Source: Symsagittifera roscoffensis
Lineage: Eukaryota > Xenacoelomorpha > Acoela > Convolutidae
DNA length: 64,000 nt
Direction of reading: 5' to 3'
Assembly (NCBI RefSeq): GCF_963678635.1
Contig: NC_087064.1
Coordinates: 60,270,338-60,334,337 of the forward strand
The notes beneath the pieces are model-generated. The model worked only from the letters and a program-made list of their open reading frames with translations, had not been told where the DNA came from and made no database searches. The translations under genes and the position numbers were made by a program. Within the stretch, counting starts at the first letter, position 1, and every line of letters begins with the position of its first letter. Of this stretch, positions 44,901 through 58,085 are shown piece after piece.

Positions 44901-47165
44901 TGCTTCTGAGCAGTTGCATTATCCAAAACTTAGTGGAAAAAGCTCGAGACTAGAAAACTGTTTTCAGCTTTCTCTGGAGCACGTTACTGAAATGATTCTC
45001 TTGGGAGAAAGACGATCAAAAATTAAAAGAAACAAACTCGGAACGGTCGCTAAAATTTTTTTTTGATTTTTCAGATTCCGGCAAAATTGTATTATTTGGT
45101 TCTTGATTTTTTTGTTTCTGTACTTTTATTATTCTTTTGCTTTTCTTTAAAACCAATTCTCCAAAAAAATTAGTCAATGAATACTGTATGTTCACACAAC
45201 CAATTTTTAATCCGTACATAAGACCTGTGCATGTTTTTGACGATTCAGTACTTAGATGCGGAAATGAATCTGTTGGGAGAAAGATAATCAATAATGCAAA
45301 CTAACAAACTTGGAGCGGTCGCTAAAAATTTTAATTTGCTGAATTTTCAGGTTCCTGCAAAAATGAATTTTTTTTGTTTCTGTACTTGTACTGTTCATTT
45401 TACTTTCTTCGATTCAGTACCTAAAGGCAAGTAAGTCATCTATCTGTACTTTTGCCTTTATATTATACTATGGAAGGATTATTTTCTTTGTTTGAGCTCA
45501 GGTTCAAGTATATAGGATTTTTTCTCCTGAAAAAAAACCCTAAGCAAACAAAAAATGAAAACTGAGCTCCCAGCAAAGATAAAGGAGAACACTGGATAAT
45601 AATTGCTCGATCGGACAAAATTTCTTATTTCGCTGATTATTTGGGTAGAAAGGGTTTAAATTGCTCCTTTTTAACAAAAAAAATTGGCGAACGGTTTTGC
45701 AGAAACTACAAAAGATTGGTAACTGTTTTGGATTGTACGCAAGTTATTCAGCACTTCTTATTTTCAAATTCTACCGAAGAAAGCTAAAAAATACAAATGA
45801 TGTGCATCCTTATAAAATCATAAGTAGGTTTTCATTAATCGCGTTCTTTATTTGTAAACCTAAATAAACACTATAAAAACATTTTACGATGCAGCGAATT
45901 GTTTGTTTTTGTCTATTTAATTTCGATCTATAAAAATCCTTATTAATTTTACAAAAAGAACCTTAGCAACTAACGTTTTGGTGCAATGTAATAAGAATGT
46001 TGTTGGAATTTTTATGATGCAATCTCCAATTAAAAAAATCGTCGATGGATTAGATAGAAAGACAAAACTTGAACCCAACTTCTCGTAAATTAAATAATCT
46101 TTTTAAAACATTAGACTGAAAAAGATTGGGAAAAATAGACAAAAACGATTTTTTTTCAATAGTTTTTCCATCTCAGTGTAAATTTTTACCAGTGCAAAAA
46201 ATAAAAAATTGTAGAAAAACCACACATGTACCTTTTTTCTACCATCATTTTTATCATTGCCCAAAACATTGAGTTCAGCAAAAAGCAATCAAAGATTCTT
46301 TACTTTTCTGTTTTCCATTTTAGCTGTTTGAAGGACCACGAATTAGATTTTTTTTACAAACTTTCAATCTCCATGCAACTTCAAGCACAATGGGTTATAA
46401 CTCACATCCACAAATCCATAATCTTTGCCAATCACATCCGAAATTCTTATCTAAATGATTTCATTTTAAACACAGAAGCGAAACAGAGCTTCGCATGTCT
46501 TGTGATATAAGTAAATAATTGTTTTACAAGAAGTCTTTTTTTTGAAAAAATAGACTTAAAAAAATACCTGGAAAAAATCGAAAATAGATTTAGCGAGAAT
46601 TGAGAATCAATAACCGGGCGGAGAAAAGGCGAAAACCTGAGTCTTCTCTCGAGAAAACAAAAATGAAATTGTAGTCATAGAAAAAGCAATCAAAATTTTG
46701 AAATCAAACTTCGCAGCATCAATTGACTAAGTCGAGAAAACATAAGCCAAAACAGGGTAACCGAAAAAAAATCAAACAATCGAACGGTGTTTAATAAAGT
46801 TACTGGGTGCCTATTTAAAGCTGGAGGTGTTTTTTTTTATTTTTTCGAAACTGTAGTACTAATGCAGGATGAAATGGCTAAATCGAAAGCTTAAAAGTTT
46901 GGCGAGAACAAGTCTTAAAGTTTTTCTCTAACAAAGTCTGTACAAGTAAAAATAATTGAGAATATGGAAAATTCCTGAAACAATTTCTAACAAACCTTAA
47001 GGCGTAATCATGAGATTTCCAACAATCTCATGCCTCGGTTCAACTCTTGACATCAGAGTTGGCTGGGTAATTTTGAGAAACTTCAAGAAATTTCAAAAAC
47101 TGACAAGAAATCAAAACACTGGGGCTTCTGAGGGCCATAATGTGCCGCCTCAATGCTGTTAAGTA
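41985..47165. repeat. Diverged ~5 kb duplication, left copy
   Basis: Landmarks shared in order with 47860-52735: TTCAGGGCTTTGCCGTGATACG, ATCAGTGAGAGCATGTTTTTC, CTTGGGCGACCCCATG, CATCAGTTTCGGAACTTT and CTCTGTAGTAACAGGACTAG. ACACAGAAGCGAAACAGAGC and GAGGGCCATAA follow. Indels are frequent. A local 270 bp duplication (45010-45130 against 45285-45410) exists only here. No gene is recognised. Confidence 0.7.
46320..46860 (+). pseudogene. Broken relative of the 167-residue ORF, copy 1
   Basis: Matching blocks include CAAACTTTCAATCTCCATGC, TGGGTTATAACTCACATCCA and CAATTGACTAAGTCGAGAAA. Several frameshifts and stops occur. It is followed by the same satellite-type unit (CATGAGATTTCCAACAATC) that follows the other copies. 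Confidence 0.4.
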
Positions 47166-47859
47166 AGTAAAACAAATTTTGAACACAATTGCTTTTTATT
47201 CCGAATTTCGCAGAAAAGAAGAAATTCATATGGTTGGGTTGTTTTTTGAGACGAAATTTTAACTCACTTGGGGATCTATTTCCGGACCTACGTGCGCCCT
47301 GCCGTGCACGTACACCATTATATTGGAGCTAGTGTCGGTGTTAAATGAAACGAGTCTATCTAAACTGATCACGTTACTTCGGTGCTGAAAGGGTAATGTG
47401 AATAATTTACGCGTGGCGAATTGTCATTTACTGCAAAACCGTTCCAAATTGCATTGAGGCAAGCTAATTGGTCTTAGTAATTTCATACACGACTCAAGTT
47501 TTACACTCAATAATGAAAATAATCAGACTCAAAGCAGCTAAAGGGCAGTTGGAACAATCAGGGATTCGCCCTGATACGACAGTCTAGTGGTGTGCATTCT
47601 CATTGTTGTTAAGTAAGACAAACATCTGTGTTCACAAATTCTGAGCATAATTGTGTTTTGTTTCGACTTTCGAAGAAAATGAGGAGTTATATGCTTTTTT
47701 TCAGACCAGTTATAGCTCTCTTGGTAGATCAAATCCCGACCTACATGCCCCCACCGTGCTAGTACTCGACTATAACAGAGAGACTAACTGGGCAAATCGA
47801 AAAGAGTCTATCTTTACTAATCATGTTACTTTGATGCTGAAAGTGCAACGCAAATTATT
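47166..47859. repeat. Two family X copies between the duplications
   Basis: Copies of the tRNA-like family X repeat at about 47265-47590 and 47700-47930 fill this stretch, each with the GGACCTACGTGC-type core, the AACGAGTCTATCTAAACTGATCA block and the ATTGAGGCAAGC end. No ORF is supported. Confidence 0.6.
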
Positions 47860-48424
47860 TATGCGTTGCGAATAATCCCTTGCTGCAAAATTGTTCCGAA
47901 TTGTATTGAGGCAAGCTGATTGGTCTTAATAATTTTATACACAACTCAAGTCTTAATGCCAATAATGAATTTTATCAGCCTGAAAGCAGTCGGAACATTC
48001 AGGGCTTCGACGTGATACGAGAAGTCTTGTTTCTTTATTGGAACTTCGAATTCTTGTCTGCGAAAAAAGTAAATTAGTAAAGCAATATACCAAACGAGCC
48101 ATATGACCAATAAACGGGGTACCGAAGGAAGCAAAAAAAATACGAGACACGACTAAACGTTGAGAGCAATTCGTGTTAACTACCCGCTGTAAGAATCTGT
48201 GTAAAATTGGTTGTAATAACTTAATGTATAAAATTGATTCTCAATGACACAACTTTTATCAGTGAGAGCATGTTTTTCAAGAAGAATAGTTTTAAGCAGG
48301 AAACAGAATCAAATATTCAGTTTTCTTACTTTTTTTGTTCCGTCCTTTTTCAGACTTTTTTCAACGCAAACTCAGGTATCACAAAAAAAACTATCGGACT
48401 GGATTGGGTGATACATGATTTTTA

Positions 48425-51400
48425 AACCCTATCAGTTGTGATTGCTTGGGCGACCCCATGTCTAAACATACCTTAAACGTTTCTGGTCGCCCTTGTTATG
48501 TATTAACATTGGGTAAAAGTCCACAATCTATTAAAACAGGGAAAAGAGTTTGTAAGGTTTCAGTGGTTCAACAATGTTAAGAGCATGGTAAAGAAAAAAG
48601 CATTTTGCAATATTTCTGTAAGACTCTCAATTTTTAGGAAAAAAATTTGGCGCCTGTTGCCTTATTCCAAAATATCAATGTTTTATTACAAGTTAAAAAA
48701 ATGAAGTTAGCATAGTTTGTTTTTTGATTTCATCGGACGTCAAAAGAAAGAGTTTTTGCACAGAAATTGAACATTTTCTTGATTTTTATTTTGAAACTTC
48801 AAAACACACTAACATTTGATCTAATTTAGTTTATTCAGTGTTCTGAAGCATTAAAGCTTCAGAATAATTCCATAATTACAGTTTTTAGAAGAAAAAGAAT
48901 TACAACTAAAGTATATAAATCACTGCAGCGTAAAATAGGTTTACCGTACGTTCACAAATAATGGACATAAAAACAACTTCATTAAAAGTTGTACAATATT
49001 GGAACAGTTTTAATATATTCAACGGCTTTGTATGAGTTCCAACCTCTTGAACTTGTCTTTTTGGGTAAAAATAATTGCATTTGGAATAAATAAATTACAC
49101 TGAACGTAGCCAAAAAGGGCTCTATTTTTTTTGTTTTTGCTGAATGGAGACTGTTGAAAGGGAATGTTTGTGAGAAAATTTGGTTCTGACTTAATTTTTG
49201 ATCTTCTCATCAGTTTCGGAACTTTATCACCGCTCATACTCCCTCATTTTTGCAGTTTTGAATCCTTTCTCGTTGATCTACTCTCGTCTCCTTTTATTTT
49301 CTTGTTCCCTCTATCAAAATCTTAATCTATCAAGGAAAAACGAGCTACTTGACAGAAACAGAAAAAAATATTAGCATCACATAGCTTCAAATACACTTTT
49401 GGGGGATCACAATAATCGTCCACATTAAAACAGTCATTTTTTTTCTGCAAACCGCATGTGAAAAAAAATACTGAATTCTGCTTTTTGGTCTTGTTTCTGG
49501 ATTATAACATATAAGCATAATCTCCAAAATGCGACTGTAGTTATGTGTAGCTATAAATTTTGATACGCATTTGTTCACTGATAGAGCAAACTCTGTAGGA
49601 ACAGGACTAACCTTCTCACTCTATGGGAGGCTTACCCTCAATTTGCTTCCTCGTGAAAAATTGTTACTGCCAAATACCAAACTTCGAGCTAAGCTCTTTC
49701 GAGGTAGATATCATTTTTACACATTGCCTGGTAATCCAAACGTCAGTCTGATCTTGTATAAAATGGTTTTGACAAGAAAAATAGTGACCTTCTGGCTATA
49801 GTTTCCATGTTTTTGTAATGAGAAGGTTCAGTTCTTCTAGATTCCATAGTAAACATTGGTGATTACATTCAGCCAAAATCTCTTCCAGTAAACAGTGATT
49901 AATCACCATTGACTAGAAAATTTTTAGTAGCTGAAAGTTATCGCCAGTTTTTACAATGGAAACTGGAAAGTGAATCTTCTTATAACAATAAAATGGAAAT
50001 TTTAGCCAGAAGTTTTACATTTCTCGTTAAAACCAGTTTATATAGGAAAAATAAATTAATAAGGCTCCGATAAGAATGATAATTGCAATGAAACAAATTC
50101 AGCTGTTGCGGAATCTTTCCGTGAAATTCTATTCATGTAACAACATTTTTTGAGAGAACGTATAGTTGTTCGGAGTGGAACTTCTCATTTTCGTCCCCTA
50201 TGTTACAGGAACAAAAGAATTTTAAACTAACAAAAAAATTCCAGCTCTTCCAATGTGAGAGTTTCGAAAATACTTAATTCTAGTTTTTAACATTACTTCA
50301 AAACAGGATGCTGCCGAGCACTTGCATTATCCGGAACTTAGTGGAAAAAGTTTGAGACTAGAAAAAAACTTCAACTTTCTTTGGCCTTTTGAGCAAGTAA
50401 CCGTAGAGCAGTGTTAAACAGTTTTTGTTTTGTACATAAAACTTGTGCATGGATTTACCTAAATACATGAGATTCATCAACCTTAATTTTTGTTTTAAAT
50501 CGGTCTAATGATTAAATTCTTTGCTTGAGCTGGACTGTATTGGACCTTATCTTTTGAAGAAGCCCTCAACAAACAAAGTTCTTTTTGGAAATGAAAACTC
50601 AGCTCTAAGCAAGCAAATAAGGGAACACCTGATCATGATTGCTCGATTTGCAGATTATTAAGGTAGAAGGTTTAAGTTACTCTTTTTTAACAAAAACGGC
50701 AAACGGCTCCGCGGAAACTGCAAAAGACTGAAAATTGTTGTGGAATTTACGCAATTTATTCGGCATTTTTTCTTTTTAAATTCTACCGAAGAAACCTAAA
50801 TAATTTTCCTGATGTGCATCTTTTGAAAATTATAAGTAAGCTTATGTTAATCGCGTTCAATATATGTAAACCTAAATTAACACAGTAAATATATTTAAAT
50901 ATAAAAATCCTTATTAACTTTACAAAAAGAACCTAAGCAACTAATGTTTGGTGTAAGACAATAAACATGCTGTTGGAGTTTGGATGATGCAATTCCCAAT
51001 TGAGAAAATTGTCCATAGAATAAATAAATTGACGAAAATTGAAATAAACTCCTCTTAAATTGTATAGTTTTTTTTAAAACTTTAGACTGAAAAAGCTGGA
51101 AAGAAATAACGTACAAAAAACTAGACAAAAAAGTTTTTCAATGTTATATCTCTCTCAGTGTAAGCTTTTCCCAGTGTAAAAAAAGAAAATTTGGAGATAA
51201 AAAATCAGACAAGTACCATGTTCATATCATTCTCTTACCGTTGGTCAAACACTGAAACCTTATCAATTATATTCCCTATTCCCGGTCTTAACACATTATA
51301 AGTCTATTCCCGGTCTTATTACATTGAAAACTCTACACCCAATGTTATTACATAGCAAGGTTGACTGGAAATCTCTAACGTATAATGATACATTGGGTCG

Positions 51401-51425
51401 CCCAAGCATCCCCTGATCAGCTCCG
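48425..51425. mobile_element. 3 kb segment bounded by ~190 bp inverted repeats
   Basis: The left arm reads GCTTGGGCGACCCCATG, CTTGTTATGTATTAACATTG, GTTTGTAAGGTTTCAGTG. The right arm, read in reverse complement, gives GCTTGGGCGACCCAATG, CTTGCTATGTAATAACATTG, GATAAGGTTTCAGTG. The arms are diverged by indels. The interior has no recognised transposase. It may be a non-autonomous TIR element or a chance inverted copy of one repeat. Confidence 0.45.
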
Positions 51426-51889
51426 ACATTTACTACTCAAGCTTAAAAATGAGAATAAGCTTTATGTAGCCCGCAAAATTTTACTTCCTTTCAGTGAAAT
51501 TGGTTTTCGAATTTCTTAAAGAACCGTTTTCCGAATATTCAATTTTTAAAATTGTCAGCAAAAATCATGAAGCCTTTAATTTAAAAAAATCATTTTGATC
51601 ATTATATTTTGATGCTACCTTTTAAAAAAAATCTGTTGTCGAATATGTCTAAGACATAGGTTTTCATTCCTCTCCTCTCCTTAGACCACGTAGAAAAATG
51701 CACACAAACAAAAAACAGTCTATCAGTGATATTTATCATTAACTACCATGTGCAAATAAAATCGAAGTTTAGACCGAATCAATAACTGATAGTAGAATTT
51801 TTAAAACAATGAGCTAACGAAAAAGCCATCGAAGAACCTGCATTTCAGGAAGAAGCCCTGAAAAGAATTTAGTTTTCCAATTTAGCTGT

Positions 51890-52440
51890 ATGAATGATTT
51901 AAGATTCTGAGTTTTTTCCAAACTTTCAATCCCCATGCAACTTAAAGCACAATGTGCTATAAATTTTATCCACAAATCAACAATATTCACCAATTACGTC
52001 CGAAATTCAATTTTAAATGATTTCATTTTTAACACAGAAGCGAAACATAGCTTCGCAAGTCTTGTGATATAAATTATTGTGTTACAAGAAGTCAAAAAAT
52101 AAACTTAAAAAAGTGGAAAAAACTATCTGCAAAAATTTTACACCATTGTCTCGGATGACGCTTATAAAAAGACTTAGCGAGCACTGAGAAATAATATCCG
52201 AGCAAAGAAAAAGGCTAAAATATGGGTCGACCCTCGTGGAGCCGTAAATGAAACTTTAGTCATAGAAAAAGCTATCAAAATTTAGAAATCAAACTACGCA
52301 AGATCAATTGACTTAGTCGAGAAAACATAAGCCAAAACCAGGTAACTGAAACAAAATCAAACAACAAAACAGTGTTTAAAAAAGTTACTGGGAGCCCATT
52401 TGAAACTGAAGGTGTTTGTTTGTTTGAAATTGTAGAACTA
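51890..52440 (+). pseudogene. Broken relative of the 167-residue ORF, copy 2
   Basis: Matching blocks include CCAAACTTTCAATCCCCATG, CTCGGATGACGCTTATAAAA and GATCAATTGACTTAGTCGAG. The frame is closed in all three registers. It is followed by a satellite-type unit ending in GAGGACCATAACGTG. Confidence 0.4.
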
Positions 52441-53029
52441 ATTCAGGATGAAATGAATAAACCGAAAATTGAAAAGTTTGGCTATTGCAAAACTTAAGAA
52501 GAGTCTCTTATAAAATCTGTAAGATTCAAATTTTAGAATTTTCCTTAAAAAATTGCTCACAAAAGTTAAGACGTAGTCATGAGATTTCCGACAACCTCAT
52601 GCGTTGGTTAAAACATTGACATCAGACTTGGCTGGGTTATTTTCGAGATAAGTCATTATATTTAAAACACAAACAAGATATCAAAATATTGAATTTTCTG
52701 AGGACCATAACGTGCAACCTCATTGCTGTTAGGTAAGAAAAACAAATGTGTTCAGAAATTCTGAACACATTTGTTTTTTGTTTCAACTTTTGCAGACCAA
52801 ATGTTTTTTTTTTCAGACCAAATTTTAGGTCACTTGGGGATATATCCTCGTACCTGCATGCACCTTGCCGTGCACGTACACCCTATGTTATAGCGACTGT
52901 TTGTGCAAGTTGAGACGAGTCTATCTAAACTGCTCATTTTACTTTGATTCGGAAATTGTAACGCGATTGATTTACGCGTGACGAATTGTTCTTCTGCAAA
53001 TATGTCCAAATTGTATTGAGGCAAATCAA

Positions 53030-56000
53030 GAGATTTCCTACAATCTCATGCTTCGGTTAAAGACTTGAGATCACATTTCGCTGGGTTATTTTTTGGAAAA
53101 GTCAGAATAATTTTTAAAAAACGGACAAGAAATCAAAACATTGACTTTTCTGAGGGCCATAACGTTTTTTGGAAGAAAAATTTGGACGTATTCATTTATA
53201 TAGAGGATATCAACAATATTTTTTGATTGGACCCAAACAATTGGGCGGGTGGTTTTTGAGGAAAAAAATCAAAAACAGTCAAAAAGTGTAAATTTGACTT
53301 TTGTGAGGGACATGATTTTTTGTGTCAAAAATTTTTGACGAAGCCTTTTATTTTTTCACAGTTCATTGCTTTAATAAATCCAAATCTCACAATAGCGAGA
53401 GCAGTTTTCGAGACAAGACAAAACAATTCAAAAACCGGTTAAATCATCAAGACTTTTTTGTTCATCAAAACAATGTGTGTTAAAAAGTTTTCCATTGCCA
53501 CTTATGCTGAAGATTTCATACAACATTTTCGCGTTCACTTGAGCTGAAATCTCAGATTTGGGAGGGAAACTTTTGCGAAAAAACTTTAATATATGGTCAT
53601 CAAATTACAATTAATAAGCTTTTCCTGCAACTCGTTCTCCCCATTGATCCTAAATCTCAGATTTGGGAGAATACTTTTAAAACAAAATCAAAAGGTTTCA
53701 AAAAACTGTCAGAAAAAAATGAAACCTTTGATTTCTCCGACAGCCATAACATGTTGTGGAAAAAAATGGGCACAGCTACTATTCAGGGGAACTTCAATTA
53801 ACCAGTTTTTGGATCTCAGATTTGGTAGGGTCGTCTTCGAGAAAAAAAAAGTTTAAAAAAACGGTCAAAAAATTTGAATTTTCCGAGGGTCAACATTTGT
53901 TAAGGACGAAAATCTTCTCTCAACTTCTTCATTTGATTGGAAACAAAATCTAACAATTTGAAGGGTAGTTTTCGAAAAAAGATCAAAAGTTCAAAACACG
54001 GCATTACTGAGAGCCAAAATTTTGTGTTCGAAATTTGGACGTAGCCGCTTTTGCATGGAAGTTTTCCACAGTCCACTGATTTTATTGAACTAAAATCTCA
54101 GGTTAAGGAGGGCAGTTGAGACAGGAAAAAAGTTTCAAAAACCGGTCAAATCATCAAATCTTTGACTTTTTCGAGGGCTTTAACTTTTTTGTGTTTAAAA
54201 TTTTGGCATAACTGCTGATCCAAGAGAGCGTCACAAAATCTTTTAGCATTAAAATGAGCTCAAAATCATAGACTAGAGAGAGTAGTTTTTGCGAAAAAAA
54301 AAACAAATATTAATTAATGGTCAAAAATCCGAAATATGAATCTTCGGAGAACAATATGAATATGAAATATGAATCTTCCGAGAACAATATTGGCATAGCT
54401 AACAACGCAGGGGCTTCCTGCAACTCGCGCTCTCCGTTTATCTTAAATTCTCTGTTTCAAGAAAGTATTTTTTAGAAAAGCCAAAATCAAAAAATTTAAG
54501 GAAACGGTCGTAAGAATTCTTTATTTGATTCTTCCGACGGCCATAACGTTTTGTGGGGAAAAAAAGGGTGACGGCAGCTAATGCGGGGCTGCTTGACTCA
54601 ACCAGTACTTTCGACTGAATCAAAATTCTTAGATTTGGAGGGTAGTTTTTTGAGAAAAGTCAAAAAATAAGAGCAAACGGACCAGAAATCAGAAATTTGA
54701 ATTTTTGGGGGGGCATAACTTGTTGTAGAAAAAAGTAATGCATAAACGCCCAAAGAGGGAAGCTTTTCACAAAAAAATGGTGCACAGTTAAAAAAAATAT
54801 AAAGTCATTTATGCAGGCACACAGCGGAGCGAGCGTTGTTCCTTTGTTTTCAATTTTTTAAAACTAAACAAAAATAAAAAATAAAATTCCAAATCTAATA
54901 GAGGTAGTTTGATCAAACAGGAGCACACTGTTTGAATCATGAATAAAAACCAAAACTTTGGAAAAAGATGCCAGCAAAATCTTCCAAACCTTCAATCCCC
55001 GTGCAATTTAAATCACAACGTGATATAAATTGCCCCCACAAGCCAATAGTCTTCACCAATTATGACCCAAACTCACTTATAAATGATGTTCGCAATTCTT
55101 GTGGTACAATTAAATTGTTGTTTTCAAAAAGTCTTCTTCGGAAAAAAAGCCGAAAAAAATACTTAAAGAAAGGCGAAAAAATATATATTTTTAAGCATTT
55201 CACAACTTGGTCTCGGATGAGGCTTATTAACAGACTAAGATATGACGCGAGCATTAGGGCGAAAAAATGGGCCGATACTCGCGTAAAAAAACTTATCAAA
55301 TTTTTGAAAGAAAAAAATTCTACGAGCCATCTCTTATGGGACAGGCCAACATATTTTTCAAATTTTCGCGCGTTAAATTACGCAACATCAATTGACTCAG
55401 TCGAGATAACCCATTCAATGGAGCCCATTCCATTAACTTTTTTCCAAAATTGTGGGACTAATGTAAGATGAAAAGGCTGAAATCAAAAATGCAAAATTGG
55501 CTGTTGACTCTAACCTAAGACAATTTTATACCTTAATTCGTAGCCTTTTATGCACGGAGGCTTCCTAAAACCACAATTCTCGACAAAACACTTGACATCA
55601 GCTTCGGCTGGGTTGTTTTTGAGAAAAGTCAAATTTCAAAAAAAAAATCAGGTAATCAAATGATTTACTTTTTTGAGATCCATAAGTTTTTTGGAAGGTA
55701 AAGATGACATAGTCGCTTATACAGAGGAGCTTCTACCAACTATTTCCTTTGATTGAACCTAAAATCTCACAGTTGAGAGGGTAGTCTTCAAAAAAATTTC
55801 AACATCTTTCGAAAAACCAAAAAATAGATTTTTCCGAGACATAATTTTTCATGGTAAAAAAATTGGACGTAGCCAATTACGCACCAGTTTTTCACGGTTC
55901 TTTGTTTTAATTGAGCACAAAACTCAAATCAGGAAGGGCAATTTTCGAAATAGGACAAAAACAAGCCCAAACTAGTGCAGGAGAAATTCCGTCAACTTGT

Positions 56001-56440
56001 TCCTCCATTGATTTTAATGTCTCAGATTTGGGAAGTCTCAGATTAAAGAGGGTAATTTTAGGAAAAGTCAAACGTTTTAAAAAACGGTCAAAAATCAAAC
56101 ATTTGACTTTTCCGAATGCCATAAATATTGTGGGAAAAGTTGGAACACAAATGCTTCATGAAGGTTCACTCAACCAGGGCTTGCGATTGAAACGAACCTT
56201 TCAGATTTGGGAGGGTAGTTTTTGAGAACAATAAAAAAATTGGAAAAAAACTGTGAAGACATCAGCAACTTACATTTTTCGAGAGCAATAACTTATTGTG
56301 GAAAAAATTGGGGTGGGACCGCCCAAAGAGGGGGTTTTTGACAGCTTGTTCTATCCATCGAACCCAAAATTTCAGATTTGAGAGGGTAGTTTTCTAAAAA
56401 AAAAAAAAGAAAAATATTCGAAATTAGTTTAAATATTTTA
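53030..56440. repeat. Field of diverged ~150-200 bp satellite-like units
   Basis: About sixteen units share, in order: AAATCTCAGATTTGGGAGGGTAGTTTT(C/T)GAGAAAA in two parts, AACGGTCAAAAATCAAA, TTGACTTTTCCGAGGGCC, ATAACTTTTTGTGG and AAAAATTGG. Clear units lie near 53550, 53640, 53810, 54100, 54440, 54620, 55770, 56010, 56200 and 56360. They are interrupted at about 54800-55550 by a segment carrying a 167-codon ORF. Unit divergence is high, so the array is old. Confidence 0.75.
54968..55471 (+). CDS. Hypothetical 167-residue basic protein in a repeated segment
   Basis: The ATG-to-TGA frame is rich in Lys, Arg and Ser. Its middle is strongly basic (SRKKYLKKGEKIYIFK and RAKKWADTRVKKLIKFLKEK). There is no signal peptide, membrane segment or domain that I recognise. 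Related sequence occurs at about 46320-46860 and 51890-52440, where matching stretches (SRMRLI, then Ile-Asp-Ser-Val-Glu) are broken by stops and frameshifts. The only intact copy lies here, between satellite units. It may be a gene of an unknown element or a chance ORF. Confidence 0.35.
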   Translation: MPAKSSKPSIPVQFKSQRDINCPHKPIVFTNYDPNSLINDVRNSCGTIKLLFSKSLLRKKSRKKYLKKGEKIYIFKHFTTWSRMRLINRLRYDASIRAKKWADTRVKKLIKFLKEKNSTSHLLWDRPTYFSNFRALNYATSIDSVEITHSMEPIPLTFFQNCGTNVR

Positions 56441-58077
56441 AAAAAATATTTTAAAAAATTATTCTATCAAAGAGGACCAAACTAATTGAATCACAAACAG
56501 AACCTAAGATTTGGAAAAGGAAGTTTGAAAAGTGTATCAGATGATATAAAATTCTTTTAGAAAAAAAAACGGAAAAGCATCCAAAAACTAGGCCGAATAT
56601 CAAAAGTCCGAATAAAATCAACAGTTTTCAAAAAAATAATTTAAAATTACTACCTCAAAGGATCTAAGAATTAATTTCAATAAAATTTTCGATAAACTGA
56701 GCATGTCAGAGCAGTAAAAAAAAAATGAGCAGCAGAAATTGTAAATAAAATTGTTCACGGTGAAAAGTCTAGTTCCCGATTAAATCCATTTGCTCTCGCA
56801 ATTGAAATGATTCGCATTAATTCACTGCATATCTTATGCGTTTACGGAAATTTCAATGTCGAATCAACTGGGCTAACAGTTAGGTGGAAAATTGCATTAA
56901 AACAAAATCTGCGAATTTCTGATTGAAGCCGATTGCTTTGGAAAAAGGGCGGGAATGTGGTGTTTAACAACTAGGGTCAATAATTTAACATTGTTTTGGA
57001 TTGCTGTATATTGCAGAATAAGGCTTGAGTCACACAATTCCTTCGTTTTTACTTTATTTTTTTTCTGTTTGTGTTTTACAGAAGTCACCCCTCCTGGTTA
57101 AAAATAACTGGCAATCCATAATTAATTTTGAAAGTAAAAAGACATCGATGAAAAACTTGATACCTTAGTCTCCAACGAAGTTCAATTTGAGAAACATATA
57201 TCAAGAAACTCAATTGTTAATCCATTTCAAGCGGTAGCAACGCAGATAAAATTAAGTCCACCATTGAGCAGCAGAATAAATATAAGTTTTAAAAAAAATG
57301 AAAGCTAAATTTTATGCCAGCCGCCCCGATGCACAACTGCATTAAAGTACTATTTTGCCTTTCGAACGAACTAATGAGGCAATTGAACCAATATTTATCT
57401 AAACCAAAAACACTACCGAATTTCTCAGAAAAAAATATGTGGGCTTCAACCTTCTTTAATTTCCAGAACAATTTAGGTTTGACTCTTTTTAAATAAAATT
57501 AACCCATTTGAGAAAACAGGATCAATAGGTAAAATAATTAATTCGCTGGAAAATCATTTTACGTTTTTCATGAAATTTACACTATAACTTTTCAGTGGTG
57601 TAGTTTGCGTTACTTTTGGCATAGGATATGAACTAAATTTTAATATAAAATAAAACTTTAAGTCACGAAAAATTAAAATTGAGCATGCATTTTTCCGGAA
57701 AAAAAAGTGAAAATTTATCACGATTTATATAAAAATCCGAACAACTTTCATCGACTCTTTAAAAAAAATTATAGCGAAAGAAGTTAAGATTGTACAAAAT
57801 CAAAGATGGCAAACTTACAATTTACAGGAACTAACCAAAATGAATTTCAATAACAGCAAAACTTATAATTAGAAAATATTCCCATTTTTTAGATGGGATG
57901 CCGATAAATTTCAGCAGAAACACGATAACCCAATCATAAATTTTTCACGCAGAGCTGAACGTGCGCTCCACAAACACCAGCGAGAACGACAAAAACAGCT
58001 CTATAAAGCGTAAAAATGTGAAAAATCTTCCAATAAGTAATTTGGCAACGCCTTGATTCGATCTGCGACCAGGATAC
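56441..58077. other. AT-rich stretch, no gene recognised
   Basis: Only 60-63 codon chance ORFs. The part at 57485-57600 (AACCCATTTGAGAAAACAGG, ATTCGCTGGAAAATC) is repeated near 63720-63850 and in part near 63390, so a dispersed repeat lies here. Confidence 0.4.
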
Positions 58078-58085
58078 TATGATAC

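Larger units (their letters stand above)
47860..52735. repeat. Diverged ~5 kb duplication, right copy
   Basis: The partner of 41985-47165. It contains a clear ~190 bp inverted repeat (48425-48600 and 51230-51425), whose right arm is mostly lost in the left copy. It ends with a damaged copy of the ORF-bearing segment found intact at 54968. Confidence 0.7.
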
